Below the pieces are notes generated by a model, which did not search any database, had not been told where the DNA came from, and saw nothing but the letters and a program-made list of their open reading frames with translations. From Leptolinea sp. (GTDB lineage Bacteria > Chloroflexota > Anaerolineae > Anaerolineales > Anaerolineaceae): DNA of 44,875 bases. The stretch lies in assembly GCA_012798535.1 (NCBI GenBank), contig JAAZMZ010000045.1, positions 1 through 44,875 on the forward strand, read 5' to 3'. How positions within the stretch are numbered: position 1 is the first letter of the stretch; every line of letters starts with the position of its first letter. A program made the position numbers and the translations under genes. Shown one piece after another: positions 24,963 through 32,437 of the stretch.

Positions 24963-25610
24963 ATGTTCAAACTCCAAACCCTCGAATCCATCAGCGAACG
25001 ATCACATAAAGAATTTGCGACTCGCACCAGTGTGCGCGACCAGGCTCTGGGGCAGGCCCGCCAGCTTACCCGCCATGCCGCCCACACTATCCGCGCTATT
25101 CATCGCGGCGAGGTTGAAAACGCTCAGGCAGAATTGCAGCAGGCCGGGGAACTGGCTCAGGCTTTGAAAAAAGACCTGGTCAAATTTCCCGACCTGTATT
25201 ATGCAGGTTATACCCAGGATGCCATCAAGGAATTTACAGAAGCCAGCATTACCGTAGCCATAATTCAAAATCAAGATCTGCCTTCGCCTGAGAATCTGGG
25301 GGTTGAAGTGGCCACATACTGGAATGGTCTGGCAGAAGTGGTGGGCGAATTGCGCCGGCGCTGCCTGGATATTCTTCGTCAGGGATATTCTGATGAAGCT
25401 GAACGCCTCTTGGGTTGCATGGATGAGATATACACCCAGCTAGTCACCATGGATTACCCGGATGCAGTCACCCAGGGCTTGCGGCGCCAGACAGACCTGG
25501 TGCGCAACATTGTGGAAAAAACTCGCGGCGATCTGACATTGAGTTTGCGTTTTCAGCTAATGGAACATGCCCTCATCGATCATACCCGGCGTTTGAACGA
25601 AGCCGAATAG
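24963..25610 (+). CDS. Translin-family protein
   Basis: A 215-residue all-helical protein with the translin layout: RDQALGQARQLTRHAAHTIRAIHRGEVENAQ (arginine-rich first helices), then YYAGYTQDAIKEFTEASI and a Leu-rich helical end. Translins form octamer shells that bind RNA or single-stranded DNA. Eukaryotic translin with TRAX cleaves RNA. TRAX-type catalytic acidic residues are not obvious here, so it may only bind nucleic acid. The gene is 9 nt after ssb, which suggests co-transcription and a nucleic-acid role. Many archaeal and bacterial homologues are misnamed as dehalogenases. Confidence 0.75.
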   Translation: MFKLQTLESISERSHKEFATRTSVRDQALGQARQLTRHAAHTIRAIHRGEVENAQAELQQAGELAQALKKDLVKFPDLYYAGYTQDAIKEFTEASITVAIIQNQDLPSPENLGVEVATYWNGLAEVVGELRRRCLDILRQGYSDEAERLLGCMDEIYTQLVTMDYPDAVTQGLRRQTDLVRNIVEKTRGDLTLSLRFQLMEHALIDHTRRLNEAE

Positions 25611-25638
25611 CCGGCCTCATCCATCCCAAACAATCTCT

Positions 25639-25644
25639 TATAAT
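25639..25644 (+). promoter_or_regulatory. -10 box of nadK (leaderless type)
   Basis: TATAAT is followed by ACGCGT and the ATG at 25651. No ribosome-binding site precedes the ATG. The 12-nt string TTATAATACGCG is repeated exactly before the YjjX-type gene at 37376. Confidence 0.65.
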
Positions 25645-25650
25645 ACGCGT

Positions 25651-26526
25651 ATGGAAACAGTAATGTCTTCCTTACGAAAGTTCGCTATTGTCTGTCACCC
25701 AGAGCTGGCGGACGCGGAGCGCACAGCGGCTGCCGTCGAGGAATTCCTGATCCAGCATGGCGCAGAGACCGTCGATAACGGCTCGGCTTATGATGAGACT
25801 TACAGGAAACAAATATCTGCCAGAGATTACGATATGCTCATCGCTCTGGGTGGAGACGGAACCATCCTGCGTGCCGGCCACCTTTGCGCTCCCCGTAACA
25901 CCCCCCTGCTGGGCATCAATATGGGGCATTTTGGATTTTTGACAGAAGTCAGTCGGGACAATTGGCCGTCATCTCTGGAGAGCATTCTGCGAGGATATTA
26001 CCGTCTGGAAGAGCGGATGATGCTTAAGATCGAGCATTTTCGCGGAGAAAAATCCATAGGAGAATGGCAGGCCATCAACGAGGTCGTGATCTGCCGCGGC
26101 CAGTTCGTACGCCCAATCCAGTTGATCGCCAGCGTGGACGGATACCGTACCTCAAGTTATGTGGCAGATGGCCTTATCGTGGCTACACCAACCGGTTCCA
26201 CTGCCTATGCCCTGGCAGCCGGCGGGCCGATCCTCCCTCCTGAAACCCGAAATCTTTTAATTGTTCCGGTAGCGCCGCATCTTTCCATGGACCGCGCCAT
26301 CATTTTGCCTGAAGGTGTCAGAGTCAGCGTGCTGGTAAAAACCAGCCATGAGGCGGTTTTAAGTGTGGACGGTCACCCGCCGGTAGTGGTCATTGAAGGT
26401 GACCGGATCGAAAGCGTGGCTTCGGATTACCACCTGCGTATGGTGCGATTAAAAGATCCTGGCTATTTTTACCGAAACATCACCCTTTATATGGAACACA
26501 ATCCCAGCACCGGATATTCTGAATGA
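25651..26526 (+). CDS. nadK: NAD kinase
   Basis: A 291-residue ATP-NAD kinase, making NADP from NAD. The diagnostic GGDGT loop is in ALGGDGTILRAGHL, followed by GINMGHFGFLTE. The substrate-binding NEVVICRG and TPTGSTAYALAAGGPI motifs are present, as is SVDGH near the C-terminus. The start follows a TATAAT by 6 nt. The next gene overlaps by 4 nt. Together with the zinc-finger gene, recN and the SARP gene it forms a run of four genes on the plus strand. Confidence 0.96.
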   Translation: METVMSSLRKFAIVCHPELADAERTAAAVEEFLIQHGAETVDNGSAYDETYRKQISARDYDMLIALGGDGTILRAGHLCAPRNTPLLGINMGHFGFLTEVSRDNWPSSLESILRGYYRLEERMMLKIEHFRGEKSIGEWQAINEVVICRGQFVRPIQLIASVDGYRTSSYVADGLIVATPTGSTAYALAAGGPILPPETRNLLIVPVAPHLSMDRAIILPEGVRVSVLVKTSHEAVLSVDGHPPVVVIEGDRIESVASDYHLRMVRLKDPGYFYRNITLYMEHNPSTGYSE

Positions 26527-27050
26527 CCAATCCCGAACCAAACACACTCTACTGTGCAAACCATCCGACCAGAGAAACGCATCTACGCTGCAATCGCTGC
26601 AATAAACCCATCTGTGTGGAATGCGCGGTACAGACTCCCACCGGTTATCGCTGCAAAGAATGCGTCAGATCACAACAGAAAATATTTGATACGGCCAAAC
26701 CACAGGATTATCTTTTTGCCATCGTCATCGCCGGCATCCTCTCCTTGATCGGAAGCATGCTGGTCGGATTTATCGGCTTCTTTTCCATTCTACTGGCTCC
26801 TGTTGTCGGCTGGGTAATAGCGGAAGCCGTGCGCAGAGCGACCGGCCGCCGACGCAGCAAACCGTTGTTTCGGGTGGCGGCCGTATCCGCCGGATTCGGC
26901 GCCGTGATAAATCTGATCCCCGGGCTGTTTATTGTGTTGTTCAGCGGAATTGGACTGGGAAACCTGCTCGGTTTTATCTGGCCGGTGGTCTATGCGTTCA
27001 TTGTCAGCACTACAGTCTTCACCCGCCTCAGCGGAATCCAGTTGAGATAA
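26523..27050 (+). CDS. Membrane protein with N-terminal B-box-like zinc finger
   Basis: A 175-residue protein. Its N-terminus carries a metal-binding pattern: Cys11, His14, Cys23, Cys26, Cys31, Cys34, Cys44, Cys47, as in the B-box-type fingers often fused to rhomboid-like or other membrane domains. After residue 60 come four hydrophobic segments, the first two Gly-rich, and a short RRATGRRRSK basic loop between the pairs. No catalytic residues are visible. It lies between nadK (4-nt overlap) and recN (9-nt gap), a position conserved for small helper genes, but the function is unknown. Confidence 0.75.
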   Translation: MTNPEPNTLYCANHPTRETHLRCNRCNKPICVECAVQTPTGYRCKECVRSQQKIFDTAKPQDYLFAIVIAGILSLIGSMLVGFIGFFSILLAPVVGWVIAEAVRRATGRRRSKPLFRVAAVSAGFGAVINLIPGLFIVLFSGIGLGNLLGFIWPVVYAFIVSTTVFTRLSGIQLR

Positions 27051-27059
27051 AAGGTCGCC

Positions 27060-28787
27060 ATGCTGCAAGAACTCCGCATCGAAAACTTCGCCATCATCCA
27101 GCGGCTTGAAATGCAATTTGACCGGGGATTGGTGATTTTTACCGGCGAGACCGGCGCGGGGAAATCCATTATCCTGGATGCCATTGAAGCTCTGGTAGGT
27201 GGAAAAATCGATACTGGCATGGTGCGCGGCGGTGAGGAAAAAGCCCTGCTCGAAGCCGTTTTTTCGACAAATCCACAGGTCGAGTTGATCCTGCAAAGAG
27301 AAGAACTGCAAGACGAACCGGGGCAGGTGATCTTGAGCCGCGAGATCCGCAAAGAAGGCCGCACATCCAGCCGGATCAATGGGCGGTCAGTCAATCAGTC
27401 ACTTCTGAAAGAAATCGGATCACTGCTGGTGGATATCCACGGCCAGTCGGAACACCTGTCATTATTGAACAACCGCCAGCACATTATTTTACTGGACCGT
27501 TTTGCTTCTTCAGACAGCCTCATGGCGGAGTATCATGCAGAATTTCAACAACTGACCGGCCTGCGCAAAAATCTGGCTTCTCTGCGAGAACAGGAGAAAG
27601 ACGCCGCCCGCATGGCTGATCTGCTGCGTTATCAGGTGAATGAAATCGATGCCGCCCGGCTGAAACCGGGTGAAGCGGAAGACCTGGTGGCGGAGCGTGA
27701 CCGATTGGCCAACGCAGAAAAACTGGCCGATCTTGGTAAAGACGCGCTGCGGATCCTGGACGAGGGAGAGGTGGAAGCTCCCTCCGTGAGCGACCTGTTT
27801 GGTCAGATCGTGCGTTCACTTTCCTCCTTAGCGCGCATTGATTCAACCATGTTACCCACTTTGGAAAAAGCGGAGGCCACGGCGGAAAATCTGGCCGAAT
27901 TGAGCCGCAGCCTGCAGGATTACCTCGATCTGATCGAGATCAACCCGCGGCGGTTGGAGCAGATGGAAGAACGTCTCGAACTGATCAAGAATCTTAGTCG
28001 CAAATATGGCGGTTCTGAACCGGCTGCTCTGGCATTCGCCGATGAAGCCCGCAAACAGCTCGAATCCATTGAACATGCCGGCGAGCAGATCGAAAAACTG
28101 GAAAGAGAAGAGAGAGACAGCCTGGTCATCCTCTCTCAGAAAGCCATCCAATTAAGTCGTCAGAGAAAAAAGGCTGCCGAAAAGCTTTCTCTGGCCGTTG
28201 AACAACAGTTGCAGGACCTGCGCATGCCCGGTGCCCACTTCACTGTGGATTTCCAAATCCGGCCTGATCCCCAGGGCATTCTGGATGACAGCGGGACTCC
28301 GGTTCATTTCGACTCCACCGGTTTTGATATTGTTGAGTTCCTGATCGCTCCCAATCCGGGTGAAGGCTTGAAACCGATGGCACGCATCGCTTCGGGTGGA
28401 GAAACCTCACGCCTGATGTTGGCATTAAAGAATGTTCTGGCACATGCCGATGATATCCCAACCCTGATCTTCGATGAGATCGACCAGGGAATTGGCGGCC
28501 GGGTTGGAACAACTGTGGGTCAAAAACTCTGGCAGGTTGCCCGCTCACATCAGGTATTCTGTGTCACCCACCTGCCCCAATTGGCAGCTTTTGGAGACCA
28601 GCACTTTACGGTTCGCAAGAATATTCACAACGAGCGTACCATCACAGAAACCCAGGCGCTGCATGGAGCAGACAGAATCAATGAATTGGCTCTCATGCTG
28701 GGCAGTCCTGGTGAAGCAGGTTTGCAATCGGCCAGGGAAATATTAGAAGAAGCGGACGCCTTTTTCCAGCAGGCAAGAACAGACTGA
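27060..28787 (+). CDS. recN: DNA repair ATPase RecN
   Basis: A 575-residue SMC-like protein for double-strand break repair. The split ATPase head is clear: Walker A GETGAGKS at 29-36, the signature ARIASGGETSRLMLAL and Walker B TLIFDEIDQGIGG, with the D-loop following. The long middle region is a coiled coil with a short hinge. The H-loop His is in VFCVTHLPQLAA. Length is normal for the family. The gene starts 9 nt after the zinc-finger gene and ends 4 nt before the SARP gene. Confidence 0.97.
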   Translation: MLQELRIENFAIIQRLEMQFDRGLVIFTGETGAGKSIILDAIEALVGGKIDTGMVRGGEEKALLEAVFSTNPQVELILQREELQDEPGQVILSREIRKEGRTSSRINGRSVNQSLLKEIGSLLVDIHGQSEHLSLLNNRQHIILLDRFASSDSLMAEYHAEFQQLTGLRKNLASLREQEKDAARMADLLRYQVNEIDAARLKPGEAEDLVAERDRLANAEKLADLGKDALRILDEGEVEAPSVSDLFGQIVRSLSSLARIDSTMLPTLEKAEATAENLAELSRSLQDYLDLIEINPRRLEQMEERLELIKNLSRKYGGSEPAALAFADEARKQLESIEHAGEQIEKLEREERDSLVILSQKAIQLSRQRKKAAEKLSLAVEQQLQDLRMPGAHFTVDFQIRPDPQGILDDSGTPVHFDSTGFDIVEFLIAPNPGEGLKPMARIASGGETSRLMLALKNVLAHADDIPTLIFDEIDQGIGGRVGTTVGQKLWQVARSHQVFCVTHLPQLAAFGDQHFTVRKNIHNERTITETQALHGADRINELALMLGSPGEAGLQSAREILEEADAFFQQARTD

Positions 28788-28791
28788 TTCC

Positions 28792-31700
28792 ATGCTTAAA
28801 ATTCTGGTGCTCGGGCCTCCCGTCATTCAATTGGATGATAAACCACTGGATATCCAGCGCCGGCAATTGCGTACACTCCTTTTCTTTCTGGCCTGTGAAT
28901 CGAATGGAGTTGGACGGGGGGATTTACTAACACGCTTTTGGCCTGACGATAAAGAAACCGATGCCCGCCGCCAGTTGCGAGAATTATTAAGCAAATTGCG
29001 TGCACAATTACCTTCACCGGAAGACCTGCAGACAGATCATGACCGCGTCTGGTTGAACAGTCAGACGGTTTACTCGGATGTTCAGGATTTTTTAACGTTG
29101 GTCCAGCCGTTACAGGGCTTTTTGGATGTATCCAATCACATCCCCCAGCTTTCAGACGATCTGGTGGAAAGGTTGGAAGAAGCGGTGGCGCTATGGCGAG
29201 GACCGACCTTTCTAGCCGGAGCGCGCATCAGCAATACGCCTGAATTCGATGATTGGATCCGGGAAAAAACTTCATCGCTTGAGTATGCCAGACTTCAATG
29301 TCTGGAACATCTGGCCAATCACTTCGCCTCAATTGAAGAACTGGATAAAGCCATTTTGTACATACGAAAAGCGCTTGATTCCGACTCGCTCAATGAGGGG
29401 TATCAGGCACAACTGCTTACGTTATTTTTCCGGGCGAGACGAATCAACGAAGCACAGACGTATTACTCCTATCTGAAAGATTTGTACCGTCGAGAACTGA
29501 ACATCGCGCCTCCTGAAGTATTGTCCCTGATCATGGAGGATGTGGAAAAGAAACCCTTCGATAGAAGAAATCATCCTCAGATGATGGGGTCATGGCAGCA
29601 TAATACTGACCGATTCTTTGTCGGTAGAACTCGGGAACTGGCGGAGATGGAGAAAATCTACCGGCAGGGTGCCGTGGTAGCCATCAGCGGGGATATCGGC
29701 TCAGGTAAAACACAATTTATAAAGCAATTCTACGCAAACCTCGAGGTGAAACCCCGTCTTTTCTATACCACTTGCCATGTGGAAGATTTCAACCTTCCCC
29801 TGCAGCCAATCGTTAATTTGATCAGAGAATACATCACCACCGATGATTGGGAAAACCTGGATCCACGCTGGATAAAACCAATGAACCTCCTGGTTCCGGA
29901 CATTATTCGAAAAACATACGGAACTCAGGGATTGACTGACGCATCATCCAAGGAAGGCAGAATGGAATTATTTGAAGCCATTCATCGCCTTTTCCTGGTT
30001 GCCAGCCGATCTTCGCGAATCTTGATCGCCATTGATGATATTCATTGGAGCGACCTGGATACTTTTGAAGCGTTAATGTATCTTACCAGGCAGGGTTTCT
30101 TTGGCAGACATGGATTCTTTGTCTTTTCAGCAAGTACAGACATCTCAGATCCACGCGTCCGGGAAATCGTGCAGGTGGATACCCCCCCTCTGAGTGTCCC
30201 TCGAATAAATCTGGGACCGTTCTCTCGATCCGAAACGGCAGAATTATGCTCCAATATTCTGGGGAAGTCAGTATCAGAAAGTCTCACCGAAAGGTTATAC
30301 AAAGCAACAGGTGGTAATCCGCTTTATATCGTTGAAACCCTGAATGCTATCCGGATGTCCAATGCCGGGGGGGATATAAATCAGGAAGACATACCTCTGG
30401 CAGACAGCCTGTCTGCCATTATTCTGGAAAAAGAAAAGAGCCTGAGCAATTCAGCCAGAGAGGTTCTATATGTCGCCGCTGTATGTGGGATGGAGTTCCA
30501 AATTGATGTCCTGGAACAGATACATCTTTACGATTCCAGTATTCTGATTCGCTGCCTGGAAGAATTGGAAGAGAAACATTTTATCCATCCCATAAAGACC
30601 GCGGGGAACCTGCTTCAATACTCTTTCAACCAGAGCCTGATCCACAATTCCATTATCAACCGGCTTTCCTATGCCAGACTCCATTTTTTGCATGAGCAAA
30701 TTGCAAAAGCCATGTCTGTTTTGAAAGGCACTTTGAGCAACCGGCAGGCCAGCATTATCGCCAGACATTATGACGCGGCGGGAAAACCATTGCAAGCGTT
30801 TCAATTCTGGATCAAGGCAGGAATTTACGCCCGCAGCCTTTTCTCGATCCATGAAGCTTTCAATGCCTATCAACGTGCCAATGGTATTTGCCTGGAACAT
30901 GGAATGGAGATTCCGATAAAGCAGTTGTATGAGCTGTATTCCGAGTGGGGCGATCTGGCCTACAACATCATGGATATGACCGCCCTTGATGAGTGCTATT
31001 CCGCCATGTATGAAATAGGAACCCGGACAAATGATCCTCTGCTGATCGGCGCAGGACTAAGTGGTTTGGCTTTACCGGCCGTGTCCAATCTGGAAGGGGA
31101 AAAGGCGATGGTCATGCTTGAACAGAGCATCCAGATGCTGGATAAATCAGATAATTTGCTGGAGAAGATCATCGCTCGCACACGGATGGGATTGGTGCTT
31201 ACCACGACGAATCAGAATCAACGAGCCGTTGAGGTCTATCAGGAAGCTATAAAACTGGGGAAGGAGCTTCCTAATCAGGTAATCCGCCAGGCGGTTGCCA
31301 GTGCGCAGTATCAATTATCAATTCTATACTGCATAATGGGTTGGCCTGAGAAAGCTCAGGCTATCGGCAATCAGGGTTTGTTGAATGCCTACTTATTAAT
31401 TTCCCGGCCTACCATTCAATCAAACGCGCACATCAGTATGGCAATGGCTGCTTATTACCGCGGTGATTTTTCCGAGGCAAATGAACATATCCGTCGCTGT
31501 TTGAGGGTCAGTGAATCCCTGCAAAACCTGCGCACAATTAGTCTGGCGCAGCTTTTACAGGCAAGGATTAATTTACATTACGGTCATCTGGATATAGCCT
31601 GGAGAATGGCACAAAAAGCATTGAAGATATCAGAGGAAAGAGGTTATTACGAGAACATCAGCGATGCCTATTGCATACGTGGGGATATCTACCTCATCAT

Positions 31701-32223
31701 CCAGGATTTTCCCGATGCGATTCGTGAATACTCTCATGGAAGCCAGTATCTTTCAGGATCATTCCCTGGTTTGAATTGTCATTACCGCATGGGATATGCC
31801 TATGTCCGCAATGGAGATTACGCGAAAGGGATGAAAATACTGGAAAACACCATCCAGATAGCCAGACAGGCAGGCTTGGATTTAATCTCCCTTTCTGCCC
31901 GGCATTTGATTTCATTCATATGCATGCAAAATGATAATCGCGAAGAAGCGCAGAAGAGAGAACAGGAGGTTGTGAATGAATGCGCTGATCGCGGTCTTTC
32001 AATGATCGTTTTCCCCGAATCCCTGCAACAGGCACAATTGATCTACGATACTCTTGAATCTGAACAGGCTGAGGTGATTATCGCAAATTTACTTAACGAA
32101 GCAGGGATTATGCCTGGTCCGTGGCTGGATATTCTCATAAAAAAGCTGGCTTTGAATCCCTTCAGTGAAATTCATTTTGATAAGGAACGGTTTTTCCGAT
32201 TCTTGGAAAGTAAAAAGGTGTAG
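28792..32223 (+). CDS. SARP/BTAD-family regulator with AAA ATPase and TPR repeats
   Basis: A 1143-residue regulator. Residues 1-90 are an OmpR-type winged helix (LGPPVIQLDDKPLDIQRRQLRTLL, RRQLRELLSKLRAQL). Residues 95-245 are a bacterial transcriptional activation domain of the BTAD type. An AAA/STAND-type ATPase follows: Walker A GDIGSGKT at 300-307, Walker B RILIAIDDIHWSD. From about 640 to the end are TPR-like helical repeats. Such proteins act as ATP-switched activators and usually bind heptamer direct repeats with an 11-bp period. Just such a repeat lies 83 nt after this gene. It follows recN by 4 nt, an uncommon pairing. The signal it senses is unknown. Confidence 0.88.
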   Translation: MLKILVLGPPVIQLDDKPLDIQRRQLRTLLFFLACESNGVGRGDLLTRFWPDDKETDARRQLRELLSKLRAQLPSPEDLQTDHDRVWLNSQTVYSDVQDFLTLVQPLQGFLDVSNHIPQLSDDLVERLEEAVALWRGPTFLAGARISNTPEFDDWIREKTSSLEYARLQCLEHLANHFASIEELDKAILYIRKALDSDSLNEGYQAQLLTLFFRARRINEAQTYYSYLKDLYRRELNIAPPEVLSLIMEDVEKKPFDRRNHPQMMGSWQHNTDRFFVGRTRELAEMEKIYRQGAVVAISGDIGSGKTQFIKQFYANLEVKPRLFYTTCHVEDFNLPLQPIVNLIREYITTDDWENLDPRWIKPMNLLVPDIIRKTYGTQGLTDASSKEGRMELFEAIHRLFLVASRSSRILIAIDDIHWSDLDTFEALMYLTRQGFFGRHGFFVFSASTDISDPRVREIVQVDTPPLSVPRINLGPFSRSETAELCSNILGKSVSESLTERLYKATGGNPLYIVETLNAIRMSNAGGDINQEDIPLADSLSAIILEKEKSLSNSAREVLYVAAVCGMEFQIDVLEQIHLYDSSILIRCLEELEEKHFIHPIKTAGNLLQYSFNQSLIHNSIINRLSYARLHFLHEQIAKAMSVLKGTLSNRQASIIARHYDAAGKPLQAFQFWIKAGIYARSLFSIHEAFNAYQRANGICLEHGMEIPIKQLYELYSEWGDLAYNIMDMTALDECYSAMYEIGTRTNDPLLIGAGLSGLALPAVSNLEGEKAMVMLEQSIQMLDKSDNLLEKIIARTRMGLVLTTTNQNQRAVEVYQEAIKLGKELPNQVIRQAVASAQYQLSILYCIMGWPEKAQAIGNQGLLNAYLLISRPTIQSNAHISMAMAAYYRGDFSEANEHIRRCLRVSESLQNLRTISLAQLLQARINLHYGHLDIAWRMAQKALKISEERGYYENISDAYCIRGDIYLIIQDFPDAIREYSHGSQYLSGSFPGLNCHYRMGYAYVRNGDYAKGMKILENTIQIARQAGLDLISLSARHLISFICMQNDNREEAQKREQEVVNECADRGLSMIVFPESLQQAQLIYDTLESEQAEVIIANLLNEAGIMPGPWLDILIKKLALNPFSEIHFDKERFFRFLESKKV

Positions 32224-32264
32224 AGCATTGAAAATGTGGGGGAGACTGGCAATTTCGAACGTAA

Positions 32265-32304
32265 ATTATGGATTAATTCCAATAATTGTGAGTTTTTTCA
32301 CAAT
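32265..32304 (+). promoter_or_regulatory. Two dyads after the SARP gene
   Basis: ATTATGG and CCAATAAT form an imperfect dyad (32265-32286). ATTGTGA (32285-32291) and TCACAAT (32298-32304) form a perfect 7-bp dyad with a GTTTTT loop. They may be operator half-sites or a weak hairpin for the SARP mRNA. Confidence 0.35.
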
Positions 32305-32305
32305 A

Positions 32306-32340
32306 TTGTCAACGTTTTGTCAACGGGGCTGATGTAAACT
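32306..32340 (+). promoter_or_regulatory. Direct-repeat activator site with promoter-like box
   Basis: TTGTCAACG occurs at 32306-32314 and 32317-32325, an exact 9-nt repeat with an 11-nt period. TAAACT (32335-32340) follows 9 nt after the second copy and could be a -10 box. The arrangement matches SARP target sites (heptamer repeats, 11-bp period, the last copy near the -10 box). Confidence 0.5.
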
Positions 32341-32346
32341 GAAATA

Positions 32347-32437
32347 AATAAAAGAACAAATTGGGTGCGCAGGTAGAGGGAACCAGCGCAAAAAGGTCGG
32401 TAGTGAATCGGGAGAAAACACTATCGACCTTTTTTTT
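32347..32437 (+). ncRNA. Candidate short RNA ending in a strong terminator
   Basis: If the box at 32335-32340 is a promoter, transcription would start near 32347 and give a product of about 90 nt. It has a hairpin with TGCGC and GCGCA arms (32367-32391 region, with an inner GGT/ACC pair), then the terminator at 32392-32437. No open reading frame of note is seen. The alternative is that this is only the 3' end of the SARP mRNA. Confidence 0.35.
32392..32437. terminator. Strong bidirectional terminator between SARP gene and mutS2
   Basis: A 14-bp stem with one G-U pair (32392-32405 with 32419-32432) has a 13-nt loop and eight T on the plus strand. The minus strand has TTTTT after the same stem. 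It serves the SARP side and the upstream strand opposite mutS2, whose stop codon abuts it at 32436. Confidence 0.85.

Noticed and set aside
32329..32344. CTGATG followed by GAAA, like a hammerhead ribozyme core
   Set aside because: The core needs CTGATGA and three stems around it. The seventh base is T and no stems I or III can be formed nearby.
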